From Loktanella sp. (GTDB lineage: Bacteria > Pseudomonadota > Alphaproteobacteria > Rhodobacterales > Rhodobacteraceae), in NCBI GenBank assembly GCA_024635625.1, contig JAGXIQ010000160.1:1-53690 (forward strand): DNA of 53,690 nucleotides, written 5' to 3'. A program made the position numbers and the translations under genes. Below, piece after piece: positions 44,467 through 53,243 of the stretch. Position 1 is the first letter of the stretch. The number at the start of each line of letters is the position of its first letter. The notes below the pieces were generated by a model. The model saw only the letters and a list, made by a program, of their open reading frames with translations. It was not told the origin of the DNA and did no database searches.

Positions 44467-44732
44467 TGTTGTGGTCTGTATGGTGGGTTTGGCTATCAGG
44501 TGCGCTGGCGCTGGCGACGTTGGAAGTGATCGTTCCAGGCTACATCTTTTTGGGGTTCGCGGCGGGGGCAGGGTCGCTGGCAATGATCCTTTTGATCGTG
44601 CCGATTACCTCGATGCCTATGATACTCGTTATGTTCGCTGTGCTGTCTCTGGTGGCCTATCTGGCAATGCGAAGGGTTTTCGGACTGCCGGGTGAAAAGC
44701 CTAAAGTCTGGGACCGGGACATCAACGACTGA
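44466..44732 (+). CDS. NfeD-like membrane protein
   Basis: 88 residues with two or three membrane segments (WLSGALALATLEVIVPGYIF, GSLAMILLIVPITSMPMILV, LSLVAYLAMRRV). It is the short membrane type of the NfeD family, lacking the soluble OB-fold seen in longer members. The start ATG shares an A with the SPFH stop (TGATG). Partner of the SPFH protein. Confidence 0.8.
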   Translation: MLWSVWWVWLSGALALATLEVIVPGYIFLGFAAGAGSLAMILLIVPITSMPMILVMFAVLSLVAYLAMRRVFGLPGEKPKVWDRDIND

Positions 44733-44734
44733 AT

Positions 44735-44769
44735 AAAAACGGCCCGGTGTCCGAGGGGGACACCGGGCC
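44735..44769 (-). terminator. Terminator facing the 70-residue minus-strand gene (possibly bidirectional)
   Basis: A perfect 12-bp stem (44741-44752 with 44758-44769). On the minus strand it is followed by GTTTTTATT. On the plus strand it follows the NfeD stop by 8 bases, but without a T-run. Confidence 0.8.
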
Positions 44770-44849
44770 AGTTAGAAGGTCGCGCCCTGAGGCAATCGTC
44801 AAGGGACAGAGGCAGAGATTGCGGCAGCAGGCCTTCGGGAATGCTGAAT

Positions 44850-45062
44850 TTAGATGGAGGACAGTAGCGACGAACCGCTGTCCGACATGCGCAGTGCGTG
44901 CTTGGCAAGGCCCGTGCGGACACGGTCCATATCCATGCTAAGTGGGCCAGCCACCATGCAGGGATAACGGAACGTGCGGCCAGCGCGCTGAATGTCGACG
45001 CGTGCCTCGAAAGCACCGGCGGTTGCGTTGTAACGGACGTCGCCAAGGTTGATCTGTGTCAT
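44850..45062 (-). CDS. Small hypothetical protein, 70 residues
   Basis: I do not recognise a named family. It begins MTQINLGDVRYNATAGAFEA, is predicted soluble and beta-rich, and contains RVDIQRAGRTFRYPCMVAGP with one Cys and a Met/Asp-rich tail. AGGAGT lies 8 bases before the ATG, and a strong terminator lies 81 bases after its stop, so it is probably a real, separately transcribed gene. It lies divergent from nothing and upstream of no operon partner; pyrF lies behind it on the same strand. Confidence 0.65.
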   Translation of the reverse strand: MTQINLGDVRYNATAGAFEARVDIQRAGRTFRYPCMVAGPLSMDMDRVRTGLAKHALRMSDSGSSLLSSI

Positions 45063-45193
45063 GCTCGTCTACTCCTCGATCAGCGTGCGGTCTGGGCCGC
45101 GTGGGCTGGTGTGATCTATTGGACGTATAACGGCATCAGATTGTAAAAAGTTCCGCGTCAAGCGAATTTTGTTATTTACACGTTAAAAGCGAT

Positions 45194-45895
45194 TCAGTTC
45201 GGCCGTATTTCGCCAAGGATCGCTTTGACTGCGGCGCGGGGGTCTTGTGCCTTCCAGATCGGCCTGCCGACCACGATGTGATCCGCCCCGTCTGCCAGTG
45301 CAAGTGCTGGTGTAGCAACGCGTTTTTGGTCACCAAGGGATGCGCCGGCGGGGCGCACGCCCGGTGTCACAATCAGGCGACCAAGCGATTCGGGAAGCGC
45401 ACGAATCGCAGCAGCTTCTTGCGGAGAAGCGATCACGCCGTCGGCGCCTGCCTCGAACGCGCGGGCGGCGCGTTCTACGACGAGGTCGGAAATCTCACCG
45501 TTGCGGATCAGAGAGGAATCCAGATCGGCACGATCCAGTGACGTCAAAATCGTGACGGCAAGGATTTTCATATTGGAACCTGCGGCACCTTCTTTGGCGG
45601 CGCGGACGACATGGGGGTCGCCGTGGACGGTCAAGAAATCGAGGTCAAATTGGGTAAAGCCACGCACAGCAGCCTCTACCGTGGCGCCGATGTCAAAAAG
45701 CTTCATGTCGAGGAAGATGCGCTTGCCGTGTTCCTGCTTAAGCTCGTTTGCCAGTGCCAGCCCGCCGCCGGTCAGCATGCCGAGGCCAATCTTGTAAAAG
45801 GACACTGAGTCGCCGAGGCGCGTGGCTAAATCCATGCCAGCGATCACGTTGGGTACGTCAAGAGCGACAATCAGGCGGTCATCGGCAAGGGTCAT
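45194..45895 (-). CDS. pyrF: Orotidine 5'-phosphate decarboxylase
   Basis: 233 residues. Decarboxylates OMP to UMP, the last step of pyrimidine synthesis. Active-site Asp-x-Lys-x2-Asp motif is FLDMKLFDIGATV near 57-68; the phosphate loop regions TPGVRPAGASLGDQKRV and DHIVVGRPI are near the end. AAAGGA precedes the ATG at 45895; the frame extends 18 codons further but without a site. It is divergent from the propeller gene with a 66-base gap. Confidence 0.95.
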   Translation of the reverse strand: MTLADDRLIVALDVPNVIAGMDLATRLGDSVSFYKIGLGMLTGGGLALANELKQEHGKRIFLDMKLFDIGATVEAAVRGFTQFDLDFLTVHGDPHVVRAAKEGAAGSNMKILAVTILTSLDRADLDSSLIRNGEISDLVVERAARAFEAGADGVIASPQEAAAIRALPESLGRLIVTPGVRPAGASLGDQKRVATPALALADGADHIVVGRPIWKAQDPRAAVKAILGEIRPN

Positions 45896-45961
45896 GGGCT
45901 TTCCTTTCGTGGATGACTTGGGTCTAGTCCGAAGCGGACGCGGGGGCAATCGGAGGGTGAC

Positions 45962-46780
45962 ATGCGCAGCAGTCTGGAAGTTTATGATCTAGCGCGGGAG
46001 CGGAGCCGGGTGCTGTGGCAAATCGACGACCTGATCGAAGCCCCGAACTGGCATCCCGAGGGGTGGCTGTTAGTGAACCGGGGTGGGCGGTTAGTTCGTG
46101 TCCCGCTGGACGGAAGTGATGTCAGCGAGATTGACACCGGGTTCGCGGACGCCTGCAATAACGACCATGGGTTTAGCAGTAATGGTGCGTTCATCTACTT
46201 CTCGCACCATGTCGGCAAGCTGGCGACGTTGTACCGCGTGCCGGTGACGGGTGGCATGCCGGAACAGGTTGTGCCGGACATACCGTCGTACTGGCATGGC
46301 GCCAGCGCTGATGGAGAGATTGCATATTGCGCAAGGCGCGGTGGGCGGTACGAGATTTGCGTGATGCAGGATCGAGAGGTTCAGCTAACGGGACGGCAGT
46401 ATGACGAGGGGCACAACGATGGGCCCGACTACAGTGCTGATGGTCAGTGGATTTGGTTTAATTCTGACCGTAGCGGTCAGGCGCAGATTTGGCGGATGCG
46501 GCGGGACGGGAGTGATCAGCAGCGGATGGTCTTCTCGGAAACGGTGGACTGGTTTCCGCATCCAAGTCCAGACGGACGGCATGTGCTGTATTTGGCTTAC
46601 CCTGAAGGGACGCAGTTTCATCCGCGCGATCTGGATGTACAGTTGCGAATGTTGCCGCAGGGCGGTGGCGAAAGCCGCAAGATCATGGATATGTTCGGCG
46701 GGCAGGGGACGGTGAATGTGCCGTGCTGGTCGCCGGATGGCAGTGCTTTTGCCTATGTGCGCTATACTGCGACGCATTGA
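45962..46780 (+). CDS. TolB/PD40-type beta-propeller protein without signal peptide
   Basis: 272 residues made of about six propeller blades. PD40-like repeats include APNWHPEGWLLVNRGG, NDHGFSSNGAFIYFS, GPDYSADGQWIWFNSDRSG, FPHPSPDGRHVLYLAYPEG and VPCWSPDGSAFAYV. TolB and DPP-family propellers share these. No signal peptide or membrane segment is present, so it should be cytoplasmic, unlike TolB. GGAGG lies 4 bases upstream of the ATG. Function unknown; a ligand- or protein-binding platform is likely. Confidence 0.75.
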   Translation: MRSSLEVYDLARERSRVLWQIDDLIEAPNWHPEGWLLVNRGGRLVRVPLDGSDVSEIDTGFADACNNDHGFSSNGAFIYFSHHVGKLATLYRVPVTGGMPEQVVPDIPSYWHGASADGEIAYCARRGGRYEICVMQDREVQLTGRQYDEGHNDGPDYSADGQWIWFNSDRSGQAQIWRMRRDGSDQQRMVFSETVDWFPHPSPDGRHVLYLAYPEGTQFHPRDLDVQLRMLPQGGGESRKIMDMFGGQGTVNVPCWSPDGSAFAYVRYTATH

Positions 46781-46850
46781 CCAAAGGGCGGCTTGGACCT
46801 AGGTCCGTTCGAAAGGGTTCGCCCTGCACGTGATGACAAGGAGTTTCGTG

Positions 46851-47543
46851 ATGGCACAAAAGACAGGCGGCTTCGCCTCTAATCCGTTTTTCATGATCGT
46901 TGGGCTGGGCGCTGGTGTGGCTGCGGTTATCGCGCTGGCAATCGCGGCGACGCTGCCTACGACCGGTGAGGCCGTCGGCCCAGCCCCGGTTGTCGAAGAA
47001 GTTGCTGCAGAAGGCGATGCCGCGGCGACTGATGCAGCCACCCCTGACGAAGCGGTTGCGGCCGAAGAGACTGCACCGACCGAAGAAGTTGCCGCACCTA
47101 CGGAAGAAGCTGCTCCTGCGGAAGAAACAGCCGTTGAGGACTCTGCCGCACCCGCAGAGGAAGCTGCCCCGGCTGAGGAAGCTGCACCTGCAGCTGATGC
47201 CGCTTCACCTGCGCAAGATGAAGCCACACCTGAGCAAAGTGGAAACGCGGTGACACCCGCCGACACTGACGCAACCACGACGCCGACAGGCGAGGCTGCA
47301 GAGCCTGCGCCCGCGCCGGAAGCATCGACTGACGAAGCCCCGGCACCAGAGGCAGATGCGGCGGCGCCTGTTGCAGACCCAGATGCGGAAGCGACGACCG
47401 AGGGTGGTCTGGTTATCGATCAGACCGTTGATTCTGATAACGGTGCCGCTGGTGGCACCGATCCGGACGGTGGTGCGGCCCCGGTGTTTCCGACGCCCTC
47501 TGGTCCCGAAGGCGCTGACGGCAACGCGCTCACCACAGAGTAA
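46851..47543 (+). CDS. Acidic Ala/Glu/Pro-rich single-pass membrane protein
   Basis: 230 residues. A short N-terminus (MAQKTGGFASNPFFMI) and one membrane helix (VGLGAGVAAVIALAIAATLP) are followed by ~190 residues of low complexity, dominated by Ala, Glu, Pro and Thr in an A-P-x-E-E-A pattern. A Gly/Asp-rich end follows. The long tail should be disordered, strongly negative and periplasmic. AAGGAG precedes ATG 46851; ATGs further left lack a site. A strong terminator follows. I recognise no catalytic domain; a wall-spanning or spacer role is only a guess. Confidence 0.65.
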   Translation: MAQKTGGFASNPFFMIVGLGAGVAAVIALAIAATLPTTGEAVGPAPVVEEVAAEGDAAATDAATPDEAVAAEETAPTEEVAAPTEEAAPAEETAVEDSAAPAEEAAPAEEAAPAADAASPAQDEATPEQSGNAVTPADTDATTTPTGEAAEPAPAPEASTDEAPAPEADAAAPVADPDAEATTEGGLVIDQTVDSDNGAAGGTDPDGGAAPVFPTPSGPEGADGNALTTE

Positions 47544-47561
47544 CCGTTCATAAACTGTCAG

Positions 47562-47596
47562 AAGGCGCGCCCTGCGAGGGGTGCGCCTTTTTTTGT
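47562..47596 (+). terminator. Rho-independent terminator
   Basis: An 11-bp stem with one G-U pair (47562-47572 with 47579-47589, loop TGCGAG) followed by a run of T residues, 19 bases after the stop of the acidic membrane protein gene. Confidence 0.92.
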
Positions 47597-47626
47597 TGCT
47601 CGGTGCGTATTGCGGGGTGTGTGTTA

Positions 47627-47655
47627 CTTGCAACAGGATATAAGCCCCCCCATCT
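47627..47655 (+). promoter_or_regulatory. Heat-shock (sigma-32/RpoH) promoter of clpB
   Basis: CTTGCAA (47627-47633), a 14-base spacer and CCCCATCT (47648-47655) agree closely with the sigma-32 consensus CTTGAAA-N13-15-CCCCAT. It lies 78 bases before the clpB ATG, immediately after the upstream terminator. Confidence 0.8.
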
Positions 47656-47732
47656 TTTGAATGAGGCCCGATACGGGACGTGCCGCGACGCGGGCGATCC
47701 CATCCCTAGGGTGCTTTACAGGAGAGAACGAC

Positions 47733-50345
47733 ATGAACCTTGAATCATTCACGGAACGATCACGCGGCTTCATCCAAGCTGCTCAGACTATTGCTATGCG
47801 CGAAAATCATCAGCGGCTGCTGCCGGAACACCTGTTGAAGGCGTTAATGGATGATAGCGAAGGGTTGGCGGCCAACCTGATTTCGCACGGAGGCGGTGAC
47901 GCAAAGGTCGTGCGCGAGCATGTGAACGCTGCGGTGGGGAGGATTGCGTCTGTAACCGGTGATGCTGGCCAAACTTACATGGATAATGCGACGGCCAAAG
48001 TGCTGGACGAGGCTGAAAAGCTGGCCAAGAAGGCTGGCGATAGCTTTGTGCCGGTAGAGCGGATCCTGACGGCGCTGACGATTGTGAAATCAAAGGCTAA
48101 GGATGCGCTGGACGCTGGTAAGGTTACGCCAACGGGTTTGAATGCCGCGATCAATGACGTGCGCAAGGGTCGGACGGCTGACAGTGCCTCCGCCGAAGAT
48201 GGTTACGACGCGTTGAACAAATATGCCCGCGACCTGACTGAAGCGGCGCGTGAGGGCAAGATTGACCCGATCATCGGGCGCGACGAGGAAATCCGTCGTT
48301 CGATGCAGGTGTTGAGCCGCCGGACCAAGAATAACCCAGTCCTGATTGGTGAACCGGGCGTGGGTAAAACCGCGATTGCCGAGGGTTTGGCCCTGCGCAT
48401 CGTGAACGGTGATGTGCCTGAAAGTTTGCGTAATAAACGGCTAATGGCTCTCGACATGGGTGCCCTGATCGCGGGTGCAAAATATCGCGGCGAGTTCGAG
48501 GAGCGACTGAAGTCGATCCTGAAAGAGATTGAGGCTGCGGCAGGCGAAGTCATTCTGTTCATTGACGAGATGCACACGCTGGTCGGCGCTGGAAAGTCGG
48601 ACGGCGCGATGGACGCGGCGAACCTGATTAAGCCCGCCTTGGCGCGTGGTGAGCTGCACTGCGTGGGTGCCACGACGCTGGACGAATATCGCAAGTATGT
48701 TGAAAAGGACGCTGCCTTGGCGCGTCGTTTCCAGCCGATCATGGTCGAAGAGCCGACTGTCGTGGACACGATAAGTATTCTGCGCGGCATCAAGGAGAAG
48801 TACGAATTGCACCATGGTGTGCGGATCAGCGACTCTGCCTTGGTCGCGGCTGCGACGTTGTCACATCGCTATATCACGGACCGCTTTCTGCCGGACAAGG
48901 CCATCGACTTGATGGACGAGGCTGCATCGCGTTTGCGCATGGAAGTTGACAGCAAGCCAGAGGCACTGGATGCGCTGGATCGCGACATCATGCAAAAGCA
49001 AATTGAGCAGGAAGCGCTGCGCAAAGAGGACGACAAAGCATCCAAGGATCGCTTGGCCAAGTTGGAAGAAGAGCTGGCCAATCTGCAGGAACGCGCGTCC
49101 GGGATGTCAGCAAAATGGCAGGCAGAGCGTGACAAGCTGGAATCCGGGCGGAACCTGAAGGAACAGCTCGACCGTGCACGGGCAGAGTTGGAAATCGCCA
49201 AGCGTGAAGGTAATCTGGCAAAGGCCGGAGAGCTGTCTTATGGCGTGATCCCGACATTGGAACGGCAGTTGTCCGACGCGGACGATAATGCAGATCTGAT
49301 GGTGGAAGAAGCGGTCCGGCCTGAACAGATCGCAGAGGTTGTCGAGCGTTGGACTGGCATTCCAATGTCCAAGATGCTGGAAGGCGAACGCGACAAATTG
49401 CTGCGCATGGAAGATGAGCTTGGTAAGCGGGTCATCGGTCAAAAGGCCGCTGTGCGGGCTGTGTCCAACGCGGTTCGGCGTGCGCGGGCTGGTCTTAACG
49501 ACGAGGGGCGGCCGCTTGGCAGTTTCCTTTTCCTTGGGCCAACGGGTGTCGGTAAGACAGAGCTGACGAAGGCGTTGGCAAACTATCTGTTCGATGATGA
49601 CGCCGCGATGGTACGGATCGACATGAGTGAGTTCATGGAGAAGCATGCTGTATCACGTCTGATTGGTGCCCCTCCGGGGTATGTCGGCTATGAGGAAGGT
49701 GGTGTTCTGACCGAAGCCGTGCGTCGGCGTCCGTACCAAGTGGTGCTGTTCGACGAGGTCGAAAAAGCGCATCCGGACGTGTTCAACGTGTTGTTGCAGG
49801 TATTGGACGACGGGATGCTGACGGATGGACAGGGTCGGACTGTAGACTTTAAGCAGACGCTGATCATCTTGACGTCGAACCTTGGCGCGCAGGCACTGAG
49901 CCTGATGCCGGATGGCGCGGACCCTGCAGAGGCCAAGCGTGATGTGATGGAAGCAGTGCGGGCGCATTTCCGCCCGGAGTTCCTGAATCGCCTCGACGAG
50001 ACAATCATCTTTGATCGTCTGGCGCGGTCTGACATGGCTGGGATCGTCACGATCCAGATGAAGCGGCTGGAACAGCGACTGGCGGGGCGGAATATCCACC
50101 TTGATCTGGATCAGGGGGCGCTGACCTGGCTGGCCGAAGAAGGCTATGACCCAGTGTTCGGCGCGCGGCCATTGAAGCGGGTGATCCAGCGGGCGTTGCA
50201 GGATCAACTCGCAGAGATGATCCTGTCCGGGGAAGTGCAGGATGGGGATACGATCCCGGTCAGTTCTGGCCCTGAGGGCCTGATTATCGGTGGCCGGGTG
50301 TCGGGGTCGCAGCGTCCCCGACCAGATGACGCCGTAGTACACTAA
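47733..50345 (+). CDS. clpB: Chaperone ClpB, protein disaggregase
   Basis: 870 residues, full length. Hexameric AAA+ machine that threads and rescues aggregated proteins with DnaK. The N-domain begins [21 protein letters not shown]-1 has Walker [10 protein letters not shown] near 205 and Walker [15 protein letters not shown]. The coiled-coil M-domain spans ~400-525. AAA-2 has Walker [10 protein letters not shown] near 605 and Walker [16 protein letters not shown]. No P-element (IGF/L loop for ClpP) is seen, as expected of ClpB. AGGAGA precedes ATG 47733, preferred over an upstream start. A sigma-32-type promoter lies upstream. Confidence 0.97.
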   Translation: MNLESFTERSRGFIQAAQTIAMRENHQRLLPEHLLKALMDDSEGLAANLISHGGGDAKVVREHVNAAVGRIASVTGDAGQTYMDNATAKVLDEAEKLAKKAGDSFVPVERILTALTIVKSKAKDALDAGKVTPTGLNAAINDVRKGRTADSASAEDGYDALNKYARDLTEAAREGKIDPIIGRDEEIRRSMQVLSRRTKNNPVLIGEPGVGKTAIAEGLALRIVNGDVPESLRNKRLMALDMGALIAGAKYRGEFEERLKSILKEIEAAAGEVILFIDEMHTLVGAGKSDGAMDAANLIKPALARGELHCVGATTLDEYRKYVEKDAALARRFQPIMVEEPTVVDTISILRGIKEKYELHHGVRISDSALVAAATLSHRYITDRFLPDKAIDLMDEAASRLRMEVDSKPEALDALDRDIMQKQIEQEALRKEDDKASKDRLAKLEEELANLQERASGMSAKWQAERDKLESGRNLKEQLDRARAELEIAKREGNLAKAGELSYGVIPTLERQLSDADDNADLMVEEAVRPEQIAEVVERWTGIPMSKMLEGERDKLLRMEDELGKRVIGQKAAVRAVSNAVRRARAGLNDEGRPLGSFLFLGPTGVGKTELTKALANYLFDDDAAMVRIDMSEFMEKHAVSRLIGAPPGYVGYEEGGVLTEAVRRRPYQVVLFDEVEKAHPDVFNVLLQVLDDGMLTDGQGRTVDFKQTLIILTSNLGAQALSLMPDGADPAEAKRDVMEAVRAHFRPEFLNRLDETIIFDRLARSDMAGIVTIQMKRLEQRLAGRNIHLDLDQGALTWLAEEGYDPVFGARPLKRVIQRALQDQLAEMILSGEVQDGDTIPVSSGPEGLIIGGRVSGSQRPRPDDAVVH

Positions 50346-50348
50346 TTG

Positions 50349-50376
50349 AAATGGCGGGGGAGACCCCGCCATTTTC
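50349..50376 (+). terminator. Terminator of clpB
   Basis: An 11-bp stem (50349-50359 with 50364-50374, loop GAGA) three bases after the stop; the stem's 3' end and flank read ATTTTC. Confidence 0.85.
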
Positions 50377-50533
50377 GTATCGACCGATAGGGCAGTGACG
50401 GTCGGCGCGGCAACACCGTTGCGTGAGATCGCCGATCCGGCGGGTGATAGCCTGTCATTTGAAGCGATTTCTGATAGGGTGTTTCCTAATAGAGCGTGCG
50501 ACCAACGTGCGTCCGATCGAGCAGGAACAGCCC

Positions 50534-50740
50534 ATGACAATTTCGAACGATAACCCGGATTCGGACGGCCCTTGGTATCTGTGGAAGTCCAGTATCATCA
50601 TGATTTCCGTCACGATTATCGCCATCGCGAGCATCGCATACGATGTGCTTTCGCAGGATGCGGCGCCAGCTACGGGCTTTCGGATCATCGAGAACGGCAC
50701 GATCATGAGTGGCGATCCCGTCGATTCGAATCTGCGCTGA
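50534..50740 (+). CDS. Small single-pass membrane protein, 68 residues
   Basis: Unrecognised. It begins MTISNDNPDSDGPWYLWKSS, has one membrane helix (IIMISVTIIAIASIAYDVL) and ends in a polar ~27-residue tail (GFRIIENGTIMSGDPVDS). AGGA lies 7 bases before ATG 50534; the frame is open further left but without a site. A 188-base gap from clpB and no partner on the same strand. Probably a real small membrane protein; function unknown. Confidence 0.55.
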   Translation: MTISNDNPDSDGPWYLWKSSIIMISVTIIAIASIAYDVLSQDAAPATGFRIIENGTIMSGDPVDSNLR

Positions 50741-50827
50741 CGTAGTCAGCGTGCAGGTTTGGTGTCGTCGCTTTGAATGCGCCGGATTATAGTGTGGTCG
50801 TGTGGGCTGCCCAATCTGATCGGCATA

Positions 50828-50864
50828 AACACAAAAGCCCCGGCAGATTGCTCTACCGGGGCTT
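50828..50864 (-). terminator. Terminator of the fasciclin gene
   Basis: A 9-bp stem AAGCCCCGG/CCGGGGCTT with a further inner 3-bp pairing; on the minus strand it is followed by TTGTGTTTAT. It lies just downstream of the leftward fasciclin gene. Confidence 0.75.
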
Positions 50865-50884
50865 CGTGGTTCAAACAGTCGGAT

Positions 50885-51367
50885 TTACATCGGCGGCATG
50901 ATTACGGTGTCGATCACGTGGATCACACCGTTTGTCGCTGCGATGTCTGGTGTCGTCACCGTGGCACCGTTGACCGTCACGCTGTCGCCTACGGCAAATG
51001 TCACGTCCTGACCTTCGACCGTGGTGGCTGTCATGCCATCGGTCAGGTCGGCTGCCATGACGGTGCCCGGCACGACGTGATAGGTGAGTATTTTGGCCAG
51101 TGCCTCTGGATCTGCCAGCAAACCCTCTACTGTTCCTTCGGGAAGAGCAGCGAAGGCTTCATCAGTGGGTGCGAATACGGTAAAGGGGCCTTCGCCCTTC
51201 AGCGTTTCGACCAGACCGGCGGCTTGGACGGCAGCTACGAGGGTTGTGAAGTTACCAGCGTCGATGGCGGTATCGACGATGTCTTTCTCGGCGGCGTGGG
51301 CAGCGGCGAACGCGCCGGTCCCAAGGGTGATCAGGGCGGCGGTCGTCATGAACGTACGTCGTAGCAT
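50885..51367 (-). CDS. Exported fasciclin (FAS1)-domain protein
   Basis: 160 residues. A signal peptide ends near AHA-AEK (residue ~25). One FAS1 domain follows: [48 protein letters not shown] (the conserved YH motif), [25 protein letters not shown]1 domains mediate adhesion or ligand binding at the cell surface. TAGGAGA lies before the ATG. The leader carries a perfect inverted repeat. It is a single gene, ending at its own terminator. Confidence 0.9.
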   Translation of the reverse strand: MLRRTFMTTAALITLGTGAFAAAHAAEKDIVDTAIDAGNFTTLVAAVQAAGLVETLKGEGPFTVFAPTDEAFAALPEGTVEGLLADPEALAKILTYHVVPGTVMAADLTDGMTATTVEGQDVTFAVGDSVTVNGATVTTPDIAATNGVIHVIDTVIMPPM

Positions 51368-51395
51368 GGTGGTCGTCTCCTATCGAGTGTTGCGT

Positions 51396-51412
51396 GCAGC
51401 CATCGTGGCTGC
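51396..51412. promoter_or_regulatory. Inverted repeat in the leader of the fasciclin gene
   Basis: GCAGCCA-TCG-TGGCTGC, a perfect 7-base inverted repeat 29-45 bases before the fasciclin ATG. It could be an operator or an mRNA hairpin; I cannot tell which. Confidence 0.4.
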
Positions 51413-51663
51413 ATTTCGTTCATATGGTCGCAATTCGAAAAAAGTTTACTCGCGAGCTGCGACGACCTGTCACTGGTCCAAGTCAGATCGCCGCCTAAGC
51501 TGCGGTAGTTTTAGATTTCAAGACGCAGCAGTGTGATCTGGCGTGATTGGCCGTGGGCGAATTAAGTGGCTTTCAGCCTGCGTTACAGCCCGCCCGCGGC
51601 ATCGTGAGAAACCTTTCAGCCGAGATATGCGTATATAAGACAACGCAGATTGAGGAGACCCTG

Positions 51664-52563
51664 ATGGCCTATCGCTGGAAGAACGACCTGACCCCCGCCG
51701 ACGTGACGCCAAAGGCTGCGTTCCTGAACCGACGACAGATGATCGCGGGCACAGCGGGCCTAGGCGCAATCGCCGTCGCCGGCAAGGTCAGTGCGCAGGA
51801 TGCGCTGGAGCCCAATACGCTGGAAGAAATCACGACCTACAATAATTTCTATGAATTCGGCACCGGCAAGACGGATCCTGCACAAAACGCCAGCGCCATG
51901 GTCATCGACCCGTGGAAGGTAACGGTGGATGGGTTGGTCGATAAACCCGGCGAATATTCCCTTGCAGATCTGGCTGAGGGCCTAACCACCGAAGAGCGTA
52001 TCTATCGTTTCCGCTGCGTGGAGGCGTGGTCGATGGTCGTCCCTTGGCAAGGGTTCGAACTGGCTGATCTGTTGACGAAGGTCGGTGTCCAGTCGGGCGC
52101 CAAGTATGTCGCCTTTGAAACCGTGGTTCAGCCAGAGAACATGCCGGGCGTTCGGCGCGGGGTTATCGACTTTCCCTATTTAGAGGGCCTGCGGTTGGAC
52201 GAGGCGATGCATCCGCTAACAATCATGGCGACGGGCCTCTACGGAGAGCCGCTGCCTAAGTCGACTGGAGCACCGATCCGTTTGGTGGTGCCGTGGAAGT
52301 ACGGTTTCAAGTCGATAAAGTCGGTTGTAAAAATATCATTGGTCGCCGAAGAGCCGAAGACGACATGGAATGACATCAATGCCAGCGAGTATGGCTTTTA
52401 TTCCAACGTGAACCCGACTGTGGATCATCCGCGTTGGTCGCAATCGTCAGAGCGACGCATCGGTGGAGGCCTGTTCTCTAGCCGGCAGGATACCCTGATG
52501 TTCAATGGCTATGACGAAGTCGCGAGCCTGTATGACGGCATGGACTTGTCGAAAGACTTTTGA
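51664..52563 (+). CDS. msrP: Protein-methionine-sulfoxide reductase, catalytic subunit
   Basis: 299 residues. The periplasmic Mo-molybdopterin enzyme (formerly YedY) that repairs oxidised methionines in envelope proteins, with electrons from MsrQ. A twin-arginine leader ([21 protein letters not shown], cleaved after VSAQ region, ~45) directs folded export. The molybdenum ligand is Cys118 in [14 protein letters not shown], and downstream segments [16 protein letters not shown] and [18 protein letters not shown] are typical. GAGGAGA precedes ATG 51664. The stop overlaps msrQ. Confidence 0.95.
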   Translation: MAYRWKNDLTPADVTPKAAFLNRRQMIAGTAGLGAIAVAGKVSAQDALEPNTLEEITTYNNFYEFGTGKTDPAQNASAMVIDPWKVTVDGLVDKPGEYSLADLAEGLTTEERIYRFRCVEAWSMVVPWQGFELADLLTKVGVQSGAKYVAFETVVQPENMPGVRRGVIDFPYLEGLRLDEAMHPLTIMATGLYGEPLPKSTGAPIRLVVPWKYGFKSIKSVVKISLVAEEPKTTWNDINASEYGFYSNVNPTVDHPRWSQSSERRIGGGLFSSRQDTLMFNGYDEVASLYDGMDLSKDF

Positions 52564-53204
52564 TGAAGGTCGCATCCACTATCAATAGCACCGTACGGCG
52601 CGTCCCAGCGTGGACTTTGTATATAGTTGGGGCTGCCTATCTGGTTTGGCAGTTTTGGCTGGCTCTGAATCAAATCGGACCTTACGCGGTCGAGCCGATC
52701 AATGTGCTGGAACGGGAGTATGGAGAGGCCGCATTAATCCTGATTATAGTCGGGCTGGTCATCACGCCACTGCGGAAATTGACCGGTCTAGCACTGATCA
52801 AGTTTCGGCGGGCGATTGGCCTTTTAACATTCTTCTTCGTCTTGGCGCATTTTCTGGTCTTCGCGATATTGGACGTCCAGACATTGGGGCGTGTAGTGAC
52901 AGAAGTGGTCAAGCGCCCCTATGTCACGGTCGGTTTTATTGCCTTTATCGGATTGATCCCACTCGCGGTGACATCAAACAATTGGTCGATCCGTCGGCTG
53001 GGGCCAGTACGGTGGCGGCAACTCCACAAGTTGGCCTATCCGATCGCGATGCTCGGAGCGTTGCATTATGTCTGGTTGGTCAAAGGGTGGCCGCTTGAGC
53101 CGTTTGTCTACATGGGGGCGATTTCGATTCTACTTGCCCTACGCGTAAAGTGGACGCGGATTCGGTCGTTTCTAGGAGCACGCGGCCAGTCGGCCGATGC
53201 CTAG
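52563..53204 (+). CDS. msrQ: Haem-binding membrane subunit of the MsrPQ system
   Basis: 213 residues with about six membrane helices. It passes electrons from the respiratory chain to MsrP through b-type haem. Helix histidines that can bind haem include those in FFVLAHFLVFAILD, WRQLHKLAYPIAMLGALHYVW. The ATG shares an A with the msrP stop (TGATG), so the two are coupled. Length and topology are normal for the family (YedZ). Confidence 0.93.
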   Translation: MKVASTINSTVRRVPAWTLYIVGAAYLVWQFWLALNQIGPYAVEPINVLEREYGEAALILIIVGLVITPLRKLTGLALIKFRRAIGLLTFFFVLAHFLVFAILDVQTLGRVVTEVVKRPYVTVGFIAFIGLIPLAVTSNNWSIRRLGPVRWRQLHKLAYPIAMLGALHYVWLVKGWPLEPFVYMGAISILLALRVKWTRIRSFLGARGQSADA

Positions 53205-53213
53205 CCGCTAGGT

Positions 53214-53243
53214 CTTGTGGGTAACCCTGTGGGTAACCACAAG
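53214..53243 (+). terminator. Hairpin with an internal direct repeat after msrQ
   Basis: CTTGTGG...CCACAAG forms a 7-bp stem at 53214-53243 that encloses two copies of GTGGGTAAC. No strong T-run follows, so it is a weak terminator candidate. Confidence 0.45.

Noticed and set aside
46900..47253. 117-codon Arg/Lys/Leu-rich plus-strand frame
   Set aside because: A +1 reading of the Ala/Glu/Pro repeat codons; the acidic frame has the ribosome site and membrane helix.
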